Assembly: GCA_910575505.1 (NCBI GenBank)
Contig: CAJTFK010000005.1
Location: 62,001 to 126,000, forward strand
Source: Oscillospiraceae bacterium
GTDB taxonomy: Bacteria; Bacillota; Clostridia; Oscillospirales; Oscillospiraceae
Length of the DNA: 64,000 bases
Reading direction: 5' to 3'
The notes beneath the pieces are model-generated. The model saw nothing but the letters and a program-made list of their open reading frames with translations, did not search any database and was not told where the DNA came from. The position numbers and the translations under genes are program-made. Shown here piece after piece: positions 26,679-35,752 of this stretch (positions within the stretch are counted from its first letter, which is position 1; every line of letters starts with the position of its first letter).

Positions 26679-28286
26679 TCATGCGTGAAACGCTCCGCTC
26701 AGGCAGCGGCCCGCCCGGCAGAGGAGGCTCTCGTCCCTCCAGGCCAGCCGTCCGTTGACATAGACCCGTTCCATACCGGTGGAGAGGCGTTTGCCGTGGC
26801 CGAAGCCGGCGTTGTCCCCAATCCGCGCCGGGTCGAACACCAGCAGGTCGGCAAAGCCGCCGGGGCGGAGAACGCCCCGGTCCCGGAAGCCCATCCGCTC
26901 CGCCGGAAGCAGGGTCATCTTGTGGACGGCTTCCTCCATGGTCAGGACATGGGTTTCCTGTACATAGTGCCGGAGCACGTGGGGGAAGGAGGCGTAAATG
27001 CGGGGATGAGGCGTGTCGGTGAGGTTATACAGGGAATCGGAGATGACCATGGAGTAGGGAAGCTTCATGATACGGACAATGTCCTCCGGCGAGATGTTCA
27101 GGCCGATCATGCTGACGCTGCCCTCCTCCGAGGCCAGCAGCTCCGCGATAAAGGCATACTCGTCCCCGCAGCCTGCCAACAGCGTGCACTCCCGGATGGT
27201 TTTTCCCAGGTATCTCCGGTTTTCCGGGCGGCGGACGCCGCTGATCATGGCGTGGGTCCATCGAAAATCCAGGTCGATGAGCTCATCCCTGGGCCCGGGG
27301 TTCCGGTAGCAGTGCCGGAGCCGGTCCACCGTGTCCGGCTCGGTGATGCGGGCCAGGAGGGAGGAAAATTCCTCCGTCAGAAAGGAGGCAGGCAGGATGG
27401 AGGCCAAGGTGGTGGCGGTGCCGTGATAGGGATAGAGGTCTACGGTGACGTCCATGCCCTCTTCCCGGGCCGCCTCGATCTTCTCAACGGCCCGGCTCAG
27501 AACGCCGCCCCAGCTGGCGGGGCCCAGGGCCTTGAAGTGACTGATGCCCAGGGCCATTTCTGCGGAGCGGGCTACCTGAATGCTCTCCTCCACAGCCTCC
27601 GCCAGACGGGCGGCCTCGTCCCGCATGTGGGGCATGTACAGCAGCCCGCGTCCCCGGCAGGGGGCCAGCTGCTCCGTCAGCTCCCGGGTGGTGGTGCAGA
27701 CCTCCGGCAGATAGACCAGCCCTGTGGAAAAGCCCCGGAGACCGCAGTCAATGGCCTGGCGCACATAGTCCCGGGCCTGCTCCAGCTCCGCCGGAGTAAA
27801 GGGGGAGGGGTCATAACCCTTCACCGCCAGGCGGATGGCCCCCAGCCCCTGGAGGGTGGCGGTGTTGACGGCGGGGGCGATATGCCGCAGGGCCTCCAGA
27901 TAGTCGGCCATGACGGGGTAGCGGGCCCCGTCGAAGGAGGGGCCATGAGTAGACAGAACGTAATCATAGAGCCCATTAGAACGCTCCGTATAGGGAGCGA
28001 AGGAGAAGCCGCAGACCCCCATGCCCACGGTGGTGATGCCCTGAGCCAGCTCGATAGAGCCGAAGTCCGGGGAGAAAACCGCCAGATCCGCGTGGCGGTG
28101 GAGGTCGATGAATCCCGGCGTCACCGCCTTCCCTGCGGCGTTCACCACCAGGGCGTCCAGCCCCTCCGGGTCAATCCGGGGCGATACCGCCTCGATGCGG
28201 TCCCCGGATATCAGGACATCTCCTGTAAAAGGGGCCTCCAGACGGCCTGTATAGACCGTGCCGCTCTGAATCAGAATCCGGTCCAT
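26679..28286 (-). CDS. N-acyl-D-amino-acid deacylase (D-aminoacylase family)
   Basis: 535 aa amidohydrolase-superfamily enzyme. The metal-binding HxH lies in GFIDLHRHADL (about 58-68); VCGFSFAPY, SHFKALG and YPYHGTATTL are typical of D-aminoacylases and N-acyl-D-glutamate/aspartate deacylases. It removes the acyl group from N-acyl-D-amino acids in the cytoplasm. Second gene of an operon, 4 bp after a D-cysteine-desulfhydrase-like gene, consistent with D-amino-acid catabolism. The IS630 insertion lies 53 bp past its stop. Precise D-amino acid unknown. Confidence 0.88.
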   Translation of the reverse strand: MDRILIQSGTVYTGRLEAPFTGDVLISGDRIEAVSPRIDPEGLDALVVNAAGKAVTPGFIDLHRHADLAVFSPDFGSIELAQGITTVGMGVCGFSFAPYTERSNGLYDYVLSTHGPSFDGARYPVMADYLEALRHIAPAVNTATLQGLGAIRLAVKGYDPSPFTPAELEQARDYVRQAIDCGLRGFSTGLVYLPEVCTTTRELTEQLAPCRGRGLLYMPHMRDEAARLAEAVEESIQVARSAEMALGISHFKALGPASWGGVLSRAVEKIEAAREEGMDVTVDLYPYHGTATTLASILPASFLTEEFSSLLARITEPDTVDRLRHCYRNPGPRDELIDLDFRWTHAMISGVRRPENRRYLGKTIRECTLLAGCGDEYAFIAELLASEEGSVSMIGLNISPEDIVRIMKLPYSMVISDSLYNLTDTPHPRIYASFPHVLRHYVQETHVLTMEEAVHKMTLLPAERMGFRDRGVLRPGGFADLLVFDPARIGDNAGFGHGKRLSTGMERVYVNGRLAWRDESLLCRAGRCLSGAFHA

Positions 28287-28290
28287 GGTC

Positions 28291-29379
28291 CTATGCCTTC
28301 ATCACATGGACCCGGTCCGCCGTCTCGTCGGACCAGAACAGCTCCTGCATGGGGTCCAGGTGCTCCTGAGACCAGAGCCCCGGCGCGCCGCCGGTATGCA
28401 TCAGAATCGCGCCCCCCGGGAGCATTCCCCGGCGGACCAGGTCCGTGAAGCCGCGGAACACCTTGCCGGTGTAGCAGGGGTCGGCAAAAATGGCCTCGGT
28501 CCGGGCCAGCAGCTCGATGTGCCGCTGGGTGACGGGGTCGGGCTCGTTGTAGCCCACGCCGCCGTAAGGGGTTTCCGCCGGGCCGCACTCCAGATGGAGG
28601 TCTCCGGCGGAGCAGGTGAAACCCATGTCGAAAAAGGCGCTGAGCTCGTTGATGAAGGCGGCGGTCTCCTCCCTGGGCCGGTAGTCCGGCTCAATGGGGA
28701 TGCCGATGACCTCGAAGGGGGCGTGATAGTACTTCGCCCCGGCCCAGAGGCCGGCGAAGGTGCCGGTGGAGCCGTAGCCCACCACCAGATATCTGGCCTG
28801 AATGCTCTGCTCCTCCATCTGGCGCATGATCTCCGGAATGGCCTGCACATAGCCGGCGGAACCGATGACGGTCTGGCCCCCTACGGGGATGGAGAGAACC
28901 CTGTCCCCCCGGGCCTCATATTCAGCGATGATTCGGGCGGCGCATTTCTCCAGATGGCGGCTCTTGGCGGCCTCCCGCTCCTCCTCCGGCAGGGCGTCCA
29001 GGGCGCTGCTGTCCACAAAGTAGATATCGCTGCCCATGAGACGGTCCAGCAGCAGATTGCCGGACAGGCGCTCCGGCCTGGCTCCCTTCAGCACCAGAAT
29101 GGGCTTCAGCCCGAAGCGGATGGCGGCGGCGGCGGTGAGGCGGCCATGGTTGGTCTGGACGCCTCCGAAGGTCATCAGGGCGGTGTAGCCGTTGTCCAGG
29201 GCATATTGGACGATATAGTTCAGCTTCCGGGCCTTGTTGCCCCCCAGGGCCAGGCCGGTGAGGTCGTCCCGCTTGATGTAAAGAGGGCCGCCCCCCAGCT
29301 CCCGGGTCAGGGCGGGCATGTACTCCAGGGGCGTGTTGACATAGCCTGCCTGAGCGTGCTTCAATTCTGCAATGTTCAT
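28291..29379 (-). CDS. PLP-dependent D-cysteine desulfhydrase / ACC deaminase family enzyme
   Basis: 362 aa, fold type II. The PLP lysine is in GGNKARKLNY (about 47-56), preceded by YIKRDDLTGLALG, and QTNHGRLTAAAA is the substrate loop. The phosphate-binding glycine run is GYGSTGTFAGLW. Family members split D-cysteine to pyruvate, H2S and ammonia or deaminate related D-amino acids. First gene of the operon with D-aminoacylase, behind a strong promoter. Could alternatively be a D-serine-type or 2,3-diaminopropionate lyase. Confidence 0.88.
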   Translation of the reverse strand: MNIAELKHAQAGYVNTPLEYMPALTRELGGGPLYIKRDDLTGLALGGNKARKLNYIVQYALDNGYTALMTFGGVQTNHGRLTAAAAIRFGLKPILVLKGARPERLSGNLLLDRLMGSDIYFVDSSALDALPEEEREAAKSRHLEKCAARIIAEYEARGDRVLSIPVGGQTVIGSAGYVQAIPEIMRQMEEQSIQARYLVVGYGSTGTFAGLWAGAKYYHAPFEVIGIPIEPDYRPREETAAFINELSAFFDMGFTCSAGDLHLECGPAETPYGGVGYNEPDPVTQRHIELLARTEAIFADPCYTGKVFRGFTDLVRRGMLPGGAILMHTGGAPGLWSQEHLDPMQELFWSDETADRVHVMKA

Positions 29380-29482
29380 GTTGGTTCGCCCTTTCTGTAA
29401 AAGATTGATAAGTAATGGCGAGAGGTCCCGGAGGTCTGCGGAAATAGCGGCGGATACGGGGCTTTCTGTACAAGTCTGTTTT

Positions 29483-29512
29483 ATTATAGATACCGGAAGA
29501 GGGACTTGTCAA
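29483..29512 (-). promoter_or_regulatory. Promoter of the D-amino-acid operon
   Basis: Perfect TTGACA and TATAAT with an 18-bp spacer on the minus strand, about 100 nt before the desulfhydrase ATG. Sigma-A type, unlike the sigma-54 promoter of the divergent operon. Confidence 0.85.
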
Positions 29513-29540
29513 CATCCGGCGTTCTCCGGGAAGGCGATTC

Positions 29541-29570
29541 AACGGGAGAATCCTTCTGAATTCTCCCGTT
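29541..29570. promoter_or_regulatory. 11-bp dyad between divergent operons, possible activator site
   Basis: AACGGGAGAAT, 8 bp, ATTCTCCCGTT, a perfect inverted repeat about 150 bp upstream of the sigma-54 promoter at 29720 and about 30 bp upstream of the sigma-A promoter. The distance fits a sigma-54 activator site. A related half-site (GAATCCTCCCATT on the minus strand) lies at 43263-43275 near the other sigma-54 promoter. Confidence 0.5.
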
Positions 29571-29719
29571 AAATCCTGTTTTATCCGGTTATTGCCGGAG
29601 GCCGGAACCGGCTGCTCTCTGAAAACTCTGCCGTTTTCCGGCAGGTTCAGCATACTGATCCAGACGGCGCAAGGCTTTCCCCGCCTGAGAGGGAGAGGCG
29701 CGGAAACCGTTGGGGGAAA

Positions 29720-29735
29720 TGGCACGCTGTTTGCT
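29720..29735 (+). promoter_or_regulatory. Sigma-54 promoter of the nhaC-M20 operon
   Basis: TGGCACGCTGTTTGCT matches the -24/-12 consensus TGGCACG-N4-TTGCW at every fixed position. It lies 113 bp before the transporter ATG at 29849. AAA+ activators carrying GAFTGA loops are encoded at 43.3-47.8 kb. Confidence 0.88.
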
Positions 29736-29848
29736 TTATATAGTGAAGCGCACGGAACATGTACAAGTCCGGCAGCCTGACGCCCGCCGAAGACCCCGGC
29801 AGAGAGGAACCGACATCCGCACCGAGAAGAGAAAGGAAGAGAGAACTG

Positions 29849-31219
29849 ATGACAAACGATACGCAGACTGTAAAGAAGTATGGATTCGCCGCCTTTATCC
29901 CCATGTTTGTATTCCTGGGACTGTATCTGGGCTGCGGAATCTACTACACCATTACCGGAACCGTGGAGCAGCCCTGGAACCAGTTCCCCCGCCATGCCGC
30001 CATTCTGGTGGGCATTGTGGCCGCGTTCCTGATGAACCGGTACATGCCCCTGACGGAAAAGGTCTCCAGGTTCTGCCGGGCCGCCGGCGACGAGGGCACC
30101 ATTATGATGTGCATGATTTTCCTGGTGGCCGGCGCGTTCTCCGGCGTGGCCAAGGCCATGGGCGGCGTGGACAGCGTGGTGAATCTGGGCTTGTCCCTGG
30201 TGCCTGTCCGGTTCATCCTGCCGGGCATCTTCATCATCACCGCCCTGGTGGCTACGGCCATCGGCACCTCCTCCGGCGCGCTGGTGGCCATCGCGCCCAT
30301 TGCTCTGGCGGTGGCCGAGGGCACCGGGGCCAGCATCCCGCTGTACTTTGCCGCCGTCTACAGCGGCGCACTCTTTGGAGACAATCTTTCCATCATCTCC
30401 GACACCACCATTGCCGCCACCACCGGCGCGGGCTGTGAGATGAAGGATAAATTCCGCATGAACCTGCTGATTGCCCTGCCTGCGGCCCTGGTGACGGTGA
30501 TTGTCTTCTCTCTGATGAGCGGCGGCGCCGAGCCCATCAGCGGCGACCTGTCCTACAGTCTGGTAAAGATTATCCCCTATGTCTATGTTCTGGCGGCTGC
30601 CATCTGCGGCATGGACGTGTTCATCGTTCTGATCAGCGGCACCTTTCTGGCGGGCCTGGTGGGCATTTTCACCGGAGGCCTGACTCTGGCGGGGTTTGCC
30701 CAGGCCATCGGCTCCGGCATGTCCGGCATGATGTCCACCGCCATTGTGGCCATTATGCTCCGGGGCCTCATCGGCATCATCACGGTCTACGGAGGCATTG
30801 ACTGGCTGGTGGATGTGCTGCACCGCCGTGTCCGTACCCGGAAGGGCGCAGAGTACTGCATCGGCTTCATGTCCGGCCTGCTGGACTTTGCCCTGATTAA
30901 CAATACCATTGCCATCATGATTGCAGCGCCTCTGGCCAGAGACATTGCCGACGAGCACCACATCGCCCCCAAGCGGAATGCCAGCCTGCTGGACATTTTT
31001 GCCTGCGGCGTCCACGGTCTGGCGCCCCACGCCGGGGGTATGCTGACCCTGTCCGGCTTCTATGCGGCGCTGAACCCGCTGGCAGTGGTCCAGTATAATT
31101 TCTACTGCTACTTCCTGCTGCTGGCCGCCGTGATTACCATTCAGTTCGGCCTGATGCGGACCCCCGAGGAAAAAGAGTACATCCGGCAGCAGAAAGAGGC
31201 CGGGGCGGCCAGGCGCTGA
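29849..31219 (+). CDS. NhaC-family antiporter / amino acid transporter
   Basis: 456 aa integral membrane protein with about eleven helices; KKYGFAAFIPMFVFLGLYLG and the conserved QFPRHAAILVG near the N-terminus, SGALFGDNLSIISDTTIAAT in the middle. NhaC-family members exchange cations or carry amino acids (MetT, LysW, TyrT types) and malate/lactate (MleN). The ATG at 29849 follows AAAGGA at the right distance. In operon with an M20 amidohydrolase, so uptake of the acylated substrate is a reasonable guess. Clear paralogue of the transporter at 40487. Confidence 0.88.
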   Translation: MTNDTQTVKKYGFAAFIPMFVFLGLYLGCGIYYTITGTVEQPWNQFPRHAAILVGIVAAFLMNRYMPLTEKVSRFCRAAGDEGTIMMCMIFLVAGAFSGVAKAMGGVDSVVNLGLSLVPVRFILPGIFIITALVATAIGTSSGALVAIAPIALAVAEGTGASIPLYFAAVYSGALFGDNLSIISDTTIAATTGAGCEMKDKFRMNLLIALPAALVTVIVFSLMSGGAEPISGDLSYSLVKIIPYVYVLAAAICGMDVFIVLISGTFLAGLVGIFTGGLTLAGFAQAIGSGMSGMMSTAIVAIMLRGLIGIITVYGGIDWLVDVLHRRVRTRKGAEYCIGFMSGLLDFALINNTIAIMIAAPLARDIADEHHIAPKRNASLLDIFACGVHGLAPHAGGMLTLSGFYAALNPLAVVQYNFYCYFLLLAAVITIQFGLMRTPEEKEYIRQQKEAGAARR

Positions 31220-31246
31220 GCGGCGAAAAGGAGAGACAGAAGAGTC

Positions 31247-32422
31247 ATGAAAGAACAGATTTTGCAGATGGCGGAGTCCGCCGCCCCCCGGCTCCGGGAA
31301 ATTTGGGAGGACCTGCACCGGAACCCGGAATTGGGCTTTGAGGAGTTCCGCACCGCCGGGAAGGTGGAGGAGCTTCTGAGGTCCCTGGACATCGAGACGG
31401 AGACCGGCGTTGCCGGCACCGGCGTGGTGGGTCTCATTCGGGGGGCCCAACCGGGAAAGACCCTGCTGATTCGCGCGGATATGGACGCCCTGCCCATTGA
31501 GGAGGCCACCGGCCTGGCCTGCGCCTCCCGCTGCGCCGGGAAGATGCACGCCTGCGGCCATGACGCCCATGTGACCTGGCTGCTGGGGACGGCAATGATT
31601 CTCTCCCGGCTGCGGGACCATCTTCACGGCACGGTGAAGCTGCTGTTTCAGCCCAGCGAGGAGCGGAGCTGCGGCGCGGAAAGGGTGGTCCAGGCCGGCG
31701 TGCTCCAGGGGGTGGACATGGCTCTGGCCGCCCACGTCACGCCGGATTATGACGCCGGGACCTATCTGATTCAGGAGGGGGCCGTGACCGCCAACCCGGA
31801 TTTCTTCCGCCTGAAGCTCTTCGGCAAGGGCTCCCACGGCAGCGAGCCCCAGAGCGCCGTGGACGCCATCAACATGGGCGTGCAGGTCTACGAGCTGCTC
31901 CAGACCTTTGTCAGCCGGGTCTGCGTGCCTGCCGATCCGGTGGTGCTGTCGGTGTGCACCTTCCAGAGCGGCACCAACTGGGGCACGATTCCCGGCGAAT
32001 GCGAGCTCAGCGGTACGGTCCGGAGCTTCCGGCCGGAGATTCCGGAGAAGGCCAAAGCCTTCATCGAGGACTGCGCCAAAGCCGTTACCTCCCTCTACGG
32101 CGGCAGGTATGAACTGATGTACCGGATTGCCTGCTGGCCGGTCCAGAATGAGCCCACCCTGACGGCCCGGGTCCGGGCCAACACCGCAGAGCTCCTGGGG
32201 AGCGGGGCGGTGGCCTCTGAGGCGGACAAGTACATGGGGGGAGAGGATTTCTGCTACATCTCCCGGGAGGTGCCCTCGGTGTACTTCTTCGCAGGCTGCC
32301 GGAATGACGCCCTGTTCCAGTCCGTCCCTCTGCATAACCCCTCCTTCCGGCTGGATGAAAGCATCCTGCCCCGCACGGCGGCGCTGTTCGCCTATAATGC
32401 CCTGAAGCTGCTGGAGGCGTAA
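31247..32422 (+). CDS. M20 family amidohydrolase (N-acyl-L-amino acid / hippurate hydrolase type)
   Basis: 391 aa zinc- or manganese-dependent amidase. Metal residues: Cys-His in MHACGHDAHV, Glu in FQPSEERSCGAE, His in LAAHVTP, and the C-terminal GGEDFCY region; a dimerisation domain lies in the middle (FGKGSHGSEPQSAVDAINMG). Hydrolyses N-acyl amino acids or related amides in the cytoplasm. 27 bp after the NhaC gene, under the same sigma-54 promoter, and followed by a terminator. Confidence 0.9.
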   Translation: MKEQILQMAESAAPRLREIWEDLHRNPELGFEEFRTAGKVEELLRSLDIETETGVAGTGVVGLIRGAQPGKTLLIRADMDALPIEEATGLACASRCAGKMHACGHDAHVTWLLGTAMILSRLRDHLHGTVKLLFQPSEERSCGAERVVQAGVLQGVDMALAAHVTPDYDAGTYLIQEGAVTANPDFFRLKLFGKGSHGSEPQSAVDAINMGVQVYELLQTFVSRVCVPADPVVLSVCTFQSGTNWGTIPGECELSGTVRSFRPEIPEKAKAFIEDCAKAVTSLYGGRYELMYRIACWPVQNEPTLTARVRANTAELLGSGAVASEADKYMGGEDFCYISREVPSVYFFAGCRNDALFQSVPLHNPSFRLDESILPRTAALFAYNALKLLEA

Positions 32423-32480
32423 CGCGCCCGTCTGAGGCCGCCCAGGGGCCCGGCGGGACGGAAGGCATGACAGAATACAG

Positions 32481-32514
32481 AAAAGCCGGCTCCGCTTCCG
32501 CGGAGCCGGCTTTT
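32481..32514. terminator. Bidirectional terminator between M20 gene and histidine kinase gene
   Basis: 14-bp perfect stem AAAAGCCGGCTCCG / CGGAGCCGGCTTTT with a 6-nt loop. The A and T ends allow termination from both converging genes. Confidence 0.9.
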
Positions 32515-32618
32515 CGTCTGAGCGAGACCTGTGTCCAGGGCGGCACGTTCCGCCGGAGGCTGGCACAGGCCGCGGTGAGGTGCGGCCCGTAAATCAGGAA
32601 GAACAGCGCCGCCGCCCG

Positions 32619-34850
32619 TCAGGTCCGGCGCTCCCGCAGGACCCGCTGAACGGTTTTCAGCAGCTGGGGAATATCCAGGGGCTTGGTGAGGTGGGCGTCC
32701 ATGCCGTGGGACAGGGACTTGCGGATGTCGCTCTCAAAGGCGTTGGCGGACAGGGCGATGACAGGCACCTGAGCCCGGAGGGGGTCCGGCAGGGCCCGAA
32801 TGGCTTCCGCGGCCTTCCAGCCGTCCATCACCGGCATCTGAATGTCCATCAGCACCAAATCGTAATGCCCTGGCGGGGCCTGGCGCAGCAGCTCCACGGC
32901 GTCCTTGCCGTTGCGGGCGGACTCCACCTCAAACCCCAGGTCCTGAAGCAGCTCTATTTCGATTTCCAGATTGATGGGGTTGTCCTCCGCCACCAGCACA
33001 CGTTTTCCGGACAGAGGCACGGCGGAGACCGGCGCCGTCTCCGGTCCGGCGTTCCGGAAGGGGAGGCGGAGGGCCACGGTAAACACGGTGCCCCGGCCCG
33101 GGGTGCTCCGGACGTCAATGCTCCCGCCCAGCATATCCACAATGTTTTTGGCGATGGTCAGTCCCAGGCCCACGCCGTGGACGCCGCTGTGGGTGGTGTT
33201 CTGCGCCCGGGAAAAGGGCTCGAAAATATGGCCGATGAATTCCGGATCGATGCCGATGCCGCTGTCCTCCACAATGAAATGGTACAGAGCGCCGTGCTCT
33301 CCGGCGGCGCTCCTCTGGGCGGCGGTGAGGGAGATGCTGCCCCCGGTGTTGGTGTAGGTGATGGCGTTGTTGACCAGGTACATCAGCAGCTGCCGCAGCT
33401 TTTCCTGGTCGCAGAAGACGATGCTTTGGGTCAGGGACCCGCAGTCCAGAGAGAAGGACAGGTCCTTTTCCGCGGCCTTGGGGAGGAATCCGGCGTGGAT
33501 GTCCTCCATCAGCGTCCGGAGGTCGCAGATGGACTCCGCCGTCTGAGGGTCTCCGGATCCGTTCCAGGACAGCTCCAGAACCTTGTCAATCATCTCCAGC
33601 AGCTGGAGGCTGGCGGTTTCCAGCTTCTCGGCGTAGTGATGGATGGCCTCCGGGTCTCCGGCCTTTTTCCGGACCAGGGAGGAGAAGCCGAATATGGCGT
33701 TCAGCGGGGTGCGCATATCGTGGGAGATGTTGGAGAGGAAGGCGTTTTTGGCGGCAATGGCCGTGCTGGCGTCGCTGAGGGCCTCCGCCAGCATCTGCTT
33801 CTGCTCCATCTCGTGCTGAATTTCCTCGTCCACCCGGCGGCAGCCTATGACCACCTGCCCCGCCGGGCCGGTGTGCCCCGCGTCCACCACCCGGAGCTGA
33901 AGATACTGGAGTTCTCCGCCGCTCAGGGCCCGGTAGTTGATATAATAGGTGGTCTTGCCCGCCAGCCGCTCCCGGATGGACTGCCTGGTCAGCTCCCCGG
34001 CCATGGTCTCCCGGTCCTCGGGGCAGACCCAGGTCTGAATATAGTCGGCCATGTACAGGGAGAAGCGGCGGGGCTGAAAGCGCTTTTCAAAAGCGTGCTC
34101 TGTCCGGCTGCTCAGCCGGTAGGGCAGAATCTGGTCCTTTTCCAGGTCCACATAGAAGATGGATTCATAGTTGATGCTGAGACCCTCAATGACCTTCAGG
34201 CGCCGCAGGTATTCCTGGTTGATTAAGGACCGCTCCTTGTCGTATTCCTCAATGACGCTCTGAAGCTGCTGTTCCCTGGCCTTCCGCTGGCTGAGAAGCA
34301 GGTCCAGCTCGGTCTGACGGCGGGCCAGCTTCTCCGTGGCGTCGCCGAGAAAGACATAGAAGAGGTCCCCAACAGCCTCGCTGTGGATGAAGTGGCCGTA
34401 GTCCTCAATCCAGCGGATTTCTCCGTCCCTGCGGATGATCCGGTACTCCACATAGTCCAGGTCGTACTGACTGGCGGAAACCTGTTCCCAGATGCTGCGC
34501 TCCACAGCCTCCAGATCCTCCGGATGCACCATTCCCCGGAAGGAGTTGCCTGTCAGCTCCCGGAATTCCTGAAGATTTCTGCACTGGAAAATGTGCAGAA
34601 GCTCCCGGTTGGCATAGATGATGTCCTCTCTGCCGCCGGCATAGTAGATCAGGACGCCGCCGGGCATCTCGTCCATGAACCGCATGATCTCATAGGCCAT
34701 CTGCGCGCCCTGGACATCCGGCAGCTCCAGCCCGGCGAAGTCTCCGCCGGAGTCCATAAAGCGGTTGATCTCAATGTTGGACCGGCGGAGAAGATTCAGG
34801 AGATTCAGGACGTGCTCGATTAAACGATGCGGGCGTTCCTGGTGGCTCAT
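32619..34850 (-). CDS. Hybrid sensor histidine kinase with C-terminal receiver
   Basis: 743 aa, apparently cytoplasmic (no membrane helix seen). Order: N-terminal PAS region (about 40-180, GGVLIYYAGGREDIIYANRE), linker with coiled coil (about 180-215), a second PAS-like region (about 225-350), HisKA with H377 in SHDMRTPLNA, HATPase (VNNAIT, DSGIGIDP, GVGLGLTIAK), receiver with D669 in LVLMDIQMPVMDG. The ATG at 34850 follows AAGGAGT. No separate response regulator is adjacent, so the output partner is unknown. Confidence 0.92.
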   Translation of the reverse strand: MSHQERPHRLIEHVLNLLNLLRRSNIEINRFMDSGGDFAGLELPDVQGAQMAYEIMRFMDEMPGGVLIYYAGGREDIIYANRELLHIFQCRNLQEFRELTGNSFRGMVHPEDLEAVERSIWEQVSASQYDLDYVEYRIIRRDGEIRWIEDYGHFIHSEAVGDLFYVFLGDATEKLARRQTELDLLLSQRKAREQQLQSVIEEYDKERSLINQEYLRRLKVIEGLSINYESIFYVDLEKDQILPYRLSSRTEHAFEKRFQPRRFSLYMADYIQTWVCPEDRETMAGELTRQSIRERLAGKTTYYINYRALSGGELQYLQLRVVDAGHTGPAGQVVIGCRRVDEEIQHEMEQKQMLAEALSDASTAIAAKNAFLSNISHDMRTPLNAIFGFSSLVRKKAGDPEAIHHYAEKLETASLQLLEMIDKVLELSWNGSGDPQTAESICDLRTLMEDIHAGFLPKAAEKDLSFSLDCGSLTQSIVFCDQEKLRQLLMYLVNNAITYTNTGGSISLTAAQRSAAGEHGALYHFIVEDSGIGIDPEFIGHIFEPFSRAQNTTHSGVHGVGLGLTIAKNIVDMLGGSIDVRSTPGRGTVFTVALRLPFRNAGPETAPVSAVPLSGKRVLVAEDNPINLEIEIELLQDLGFEVESARNGKDAVELLRQAPPGHYDLVLMDIQMPVMDGWKAAEAIRALPDPLRAQVPVIALSANAFESDIRKSLSHGMDAHLTKPLDIPQLLKTVQRVLRERRT

Positions 34851-34997
34851 AAACTGACTCCTTATAAAAAATCTGTATTTCCAACAGCCGGAGCGCGCCG
34901 GACGAACAGAGGGCGCCCGCAAAAACAGACGCCGGTCATGCCGGCAAGGGGGAGCGCCGGGTGTGTCCGGGCGGCTTCCGGTAAAAATATACTTTTT

Positions 34998-35026
34998 ATT
35001 CTATCAGAAGAATGTCCGAATGGCAA
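34998..35026 (-). promoter_or_regulatory. Promoter of the hybrid kinase gene
   Basis: TTGCCA, 17 bp, TAGAAT on the minus strand, about 140 nt before the kinase ATG. Confidence 0.6.
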
Positions 35027-35300
35027 ACATATTTTTTTGAGAGAAGTCCGGCCAGGCGGGCATCTCCCGCCGGGCCAGCCTCCCCGGAGGGGCTGCCCGC
35101 CGGGGGAAGAGGCGGCAGACGTCCCCCGGAAAACGTTCATGCCCGTCTCATAAAAAACGGAGAATGCCAGGCAGGGTGTCGGGACTCAAAAAAAAGAGAA
35201 AGCATACGTGCCTTAACGGAAGCTTTCAAATGATTTGCGGTGGTGAAATTTTGGCGGACAGCCAAAGCAAATTTGCGTAAAGCGTTCACCGTCCTGTTGT

Positions 35301-35345
35301 CAGTTCCGGTTCCGAAGACGGCAGCCGTCTTCGGAACCGGAACTG
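35301..35345. repeat. 21-bp perfect inverted repeat
   Basis: CAGTTCCGGTTCCGAAGACG plus one G, a 3-nt loop (CAG), then the exact complement. It ends 2 bp before MITE-like copy A. It has no T-run, so it is unlikely to be a simple terminator; it may be a separate palindromic repeat. Confidence 0.85.
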
Positions 35346-35347
35346 TA

Positions 35348-35516
35348 AGAACCTGTATTCACAGCCGGGGGATGACGGATGGGCGGGAATTTTTCCTGTC
35401 AGACAGGGAGACTGCTCGCTGCCTCTGCAATCCTGACGGATTACAGAGGAAACCGGTGTGGTATGGCGGGAAAAAGGCCGTTCAGACAGCGTTCGGCGGT
35501 TGTGAATACAGGTTCT
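35348..35516. mobile_element. MITE-like repeat, copy A (full)
   Basis: 169 bp with 16-bp perfect terminal inverted repeats AGAACCTGTATTCACA / TGTGAATACAGGTTCT. No coding capacity. The interior matches copy B (55305-55466) in several blocks (for example GACAGGGAGA, and GCGGTTGTGAAT at the right end). It is a non-autonomous element or structured repeat of unknown family. Confidence 0.82.
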
Positions 35517-35713
35517 GAATCCCGGGACATTTGCTGGAAATCCTCCCCGGTTTTTCGCATCTATTATTACTTCCGAACGGATAGGGCGGAAGTAATCTGT
35601 GCCATGTTTGCGGCTGCCGCCGTTTGCAGCGGCGAGCAAAACGGTTCAAATCATACCAGACCGTCCAATGTATCCAGCCTGCTCAATACCCCGCACATGA
35701 CGATCATAGCCGG

Positions 35714-35752
35714 CGCAGCTGAAAAGAATCCAATGGATTCTTTTCAGCTGCG
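35714..35752. repeat. 19-bp perfect palindrome (CAGCTGAAAAGAATCCA core)
   Basis: CGCAGCTGAAAAGAATCCA, one base, then its exact complement. The same GCTGAAAAGA motif occurs in hairpins at 39929-39961 and 47866-47895, all intergenic. Confidence 0.8.

Noticed and set aside
28922..32566. Very long open frame (over 1200 codons) on the minus strand
   Set aside because: It runs antisense to the NhaC and M20 genes and its translation is compositionally odd (Gly/His/Gln/Arg-rich). Long antisense frames are expected in GC-rich DNA with strong third-position bias; no start, ribosome binding site or domain supports it.
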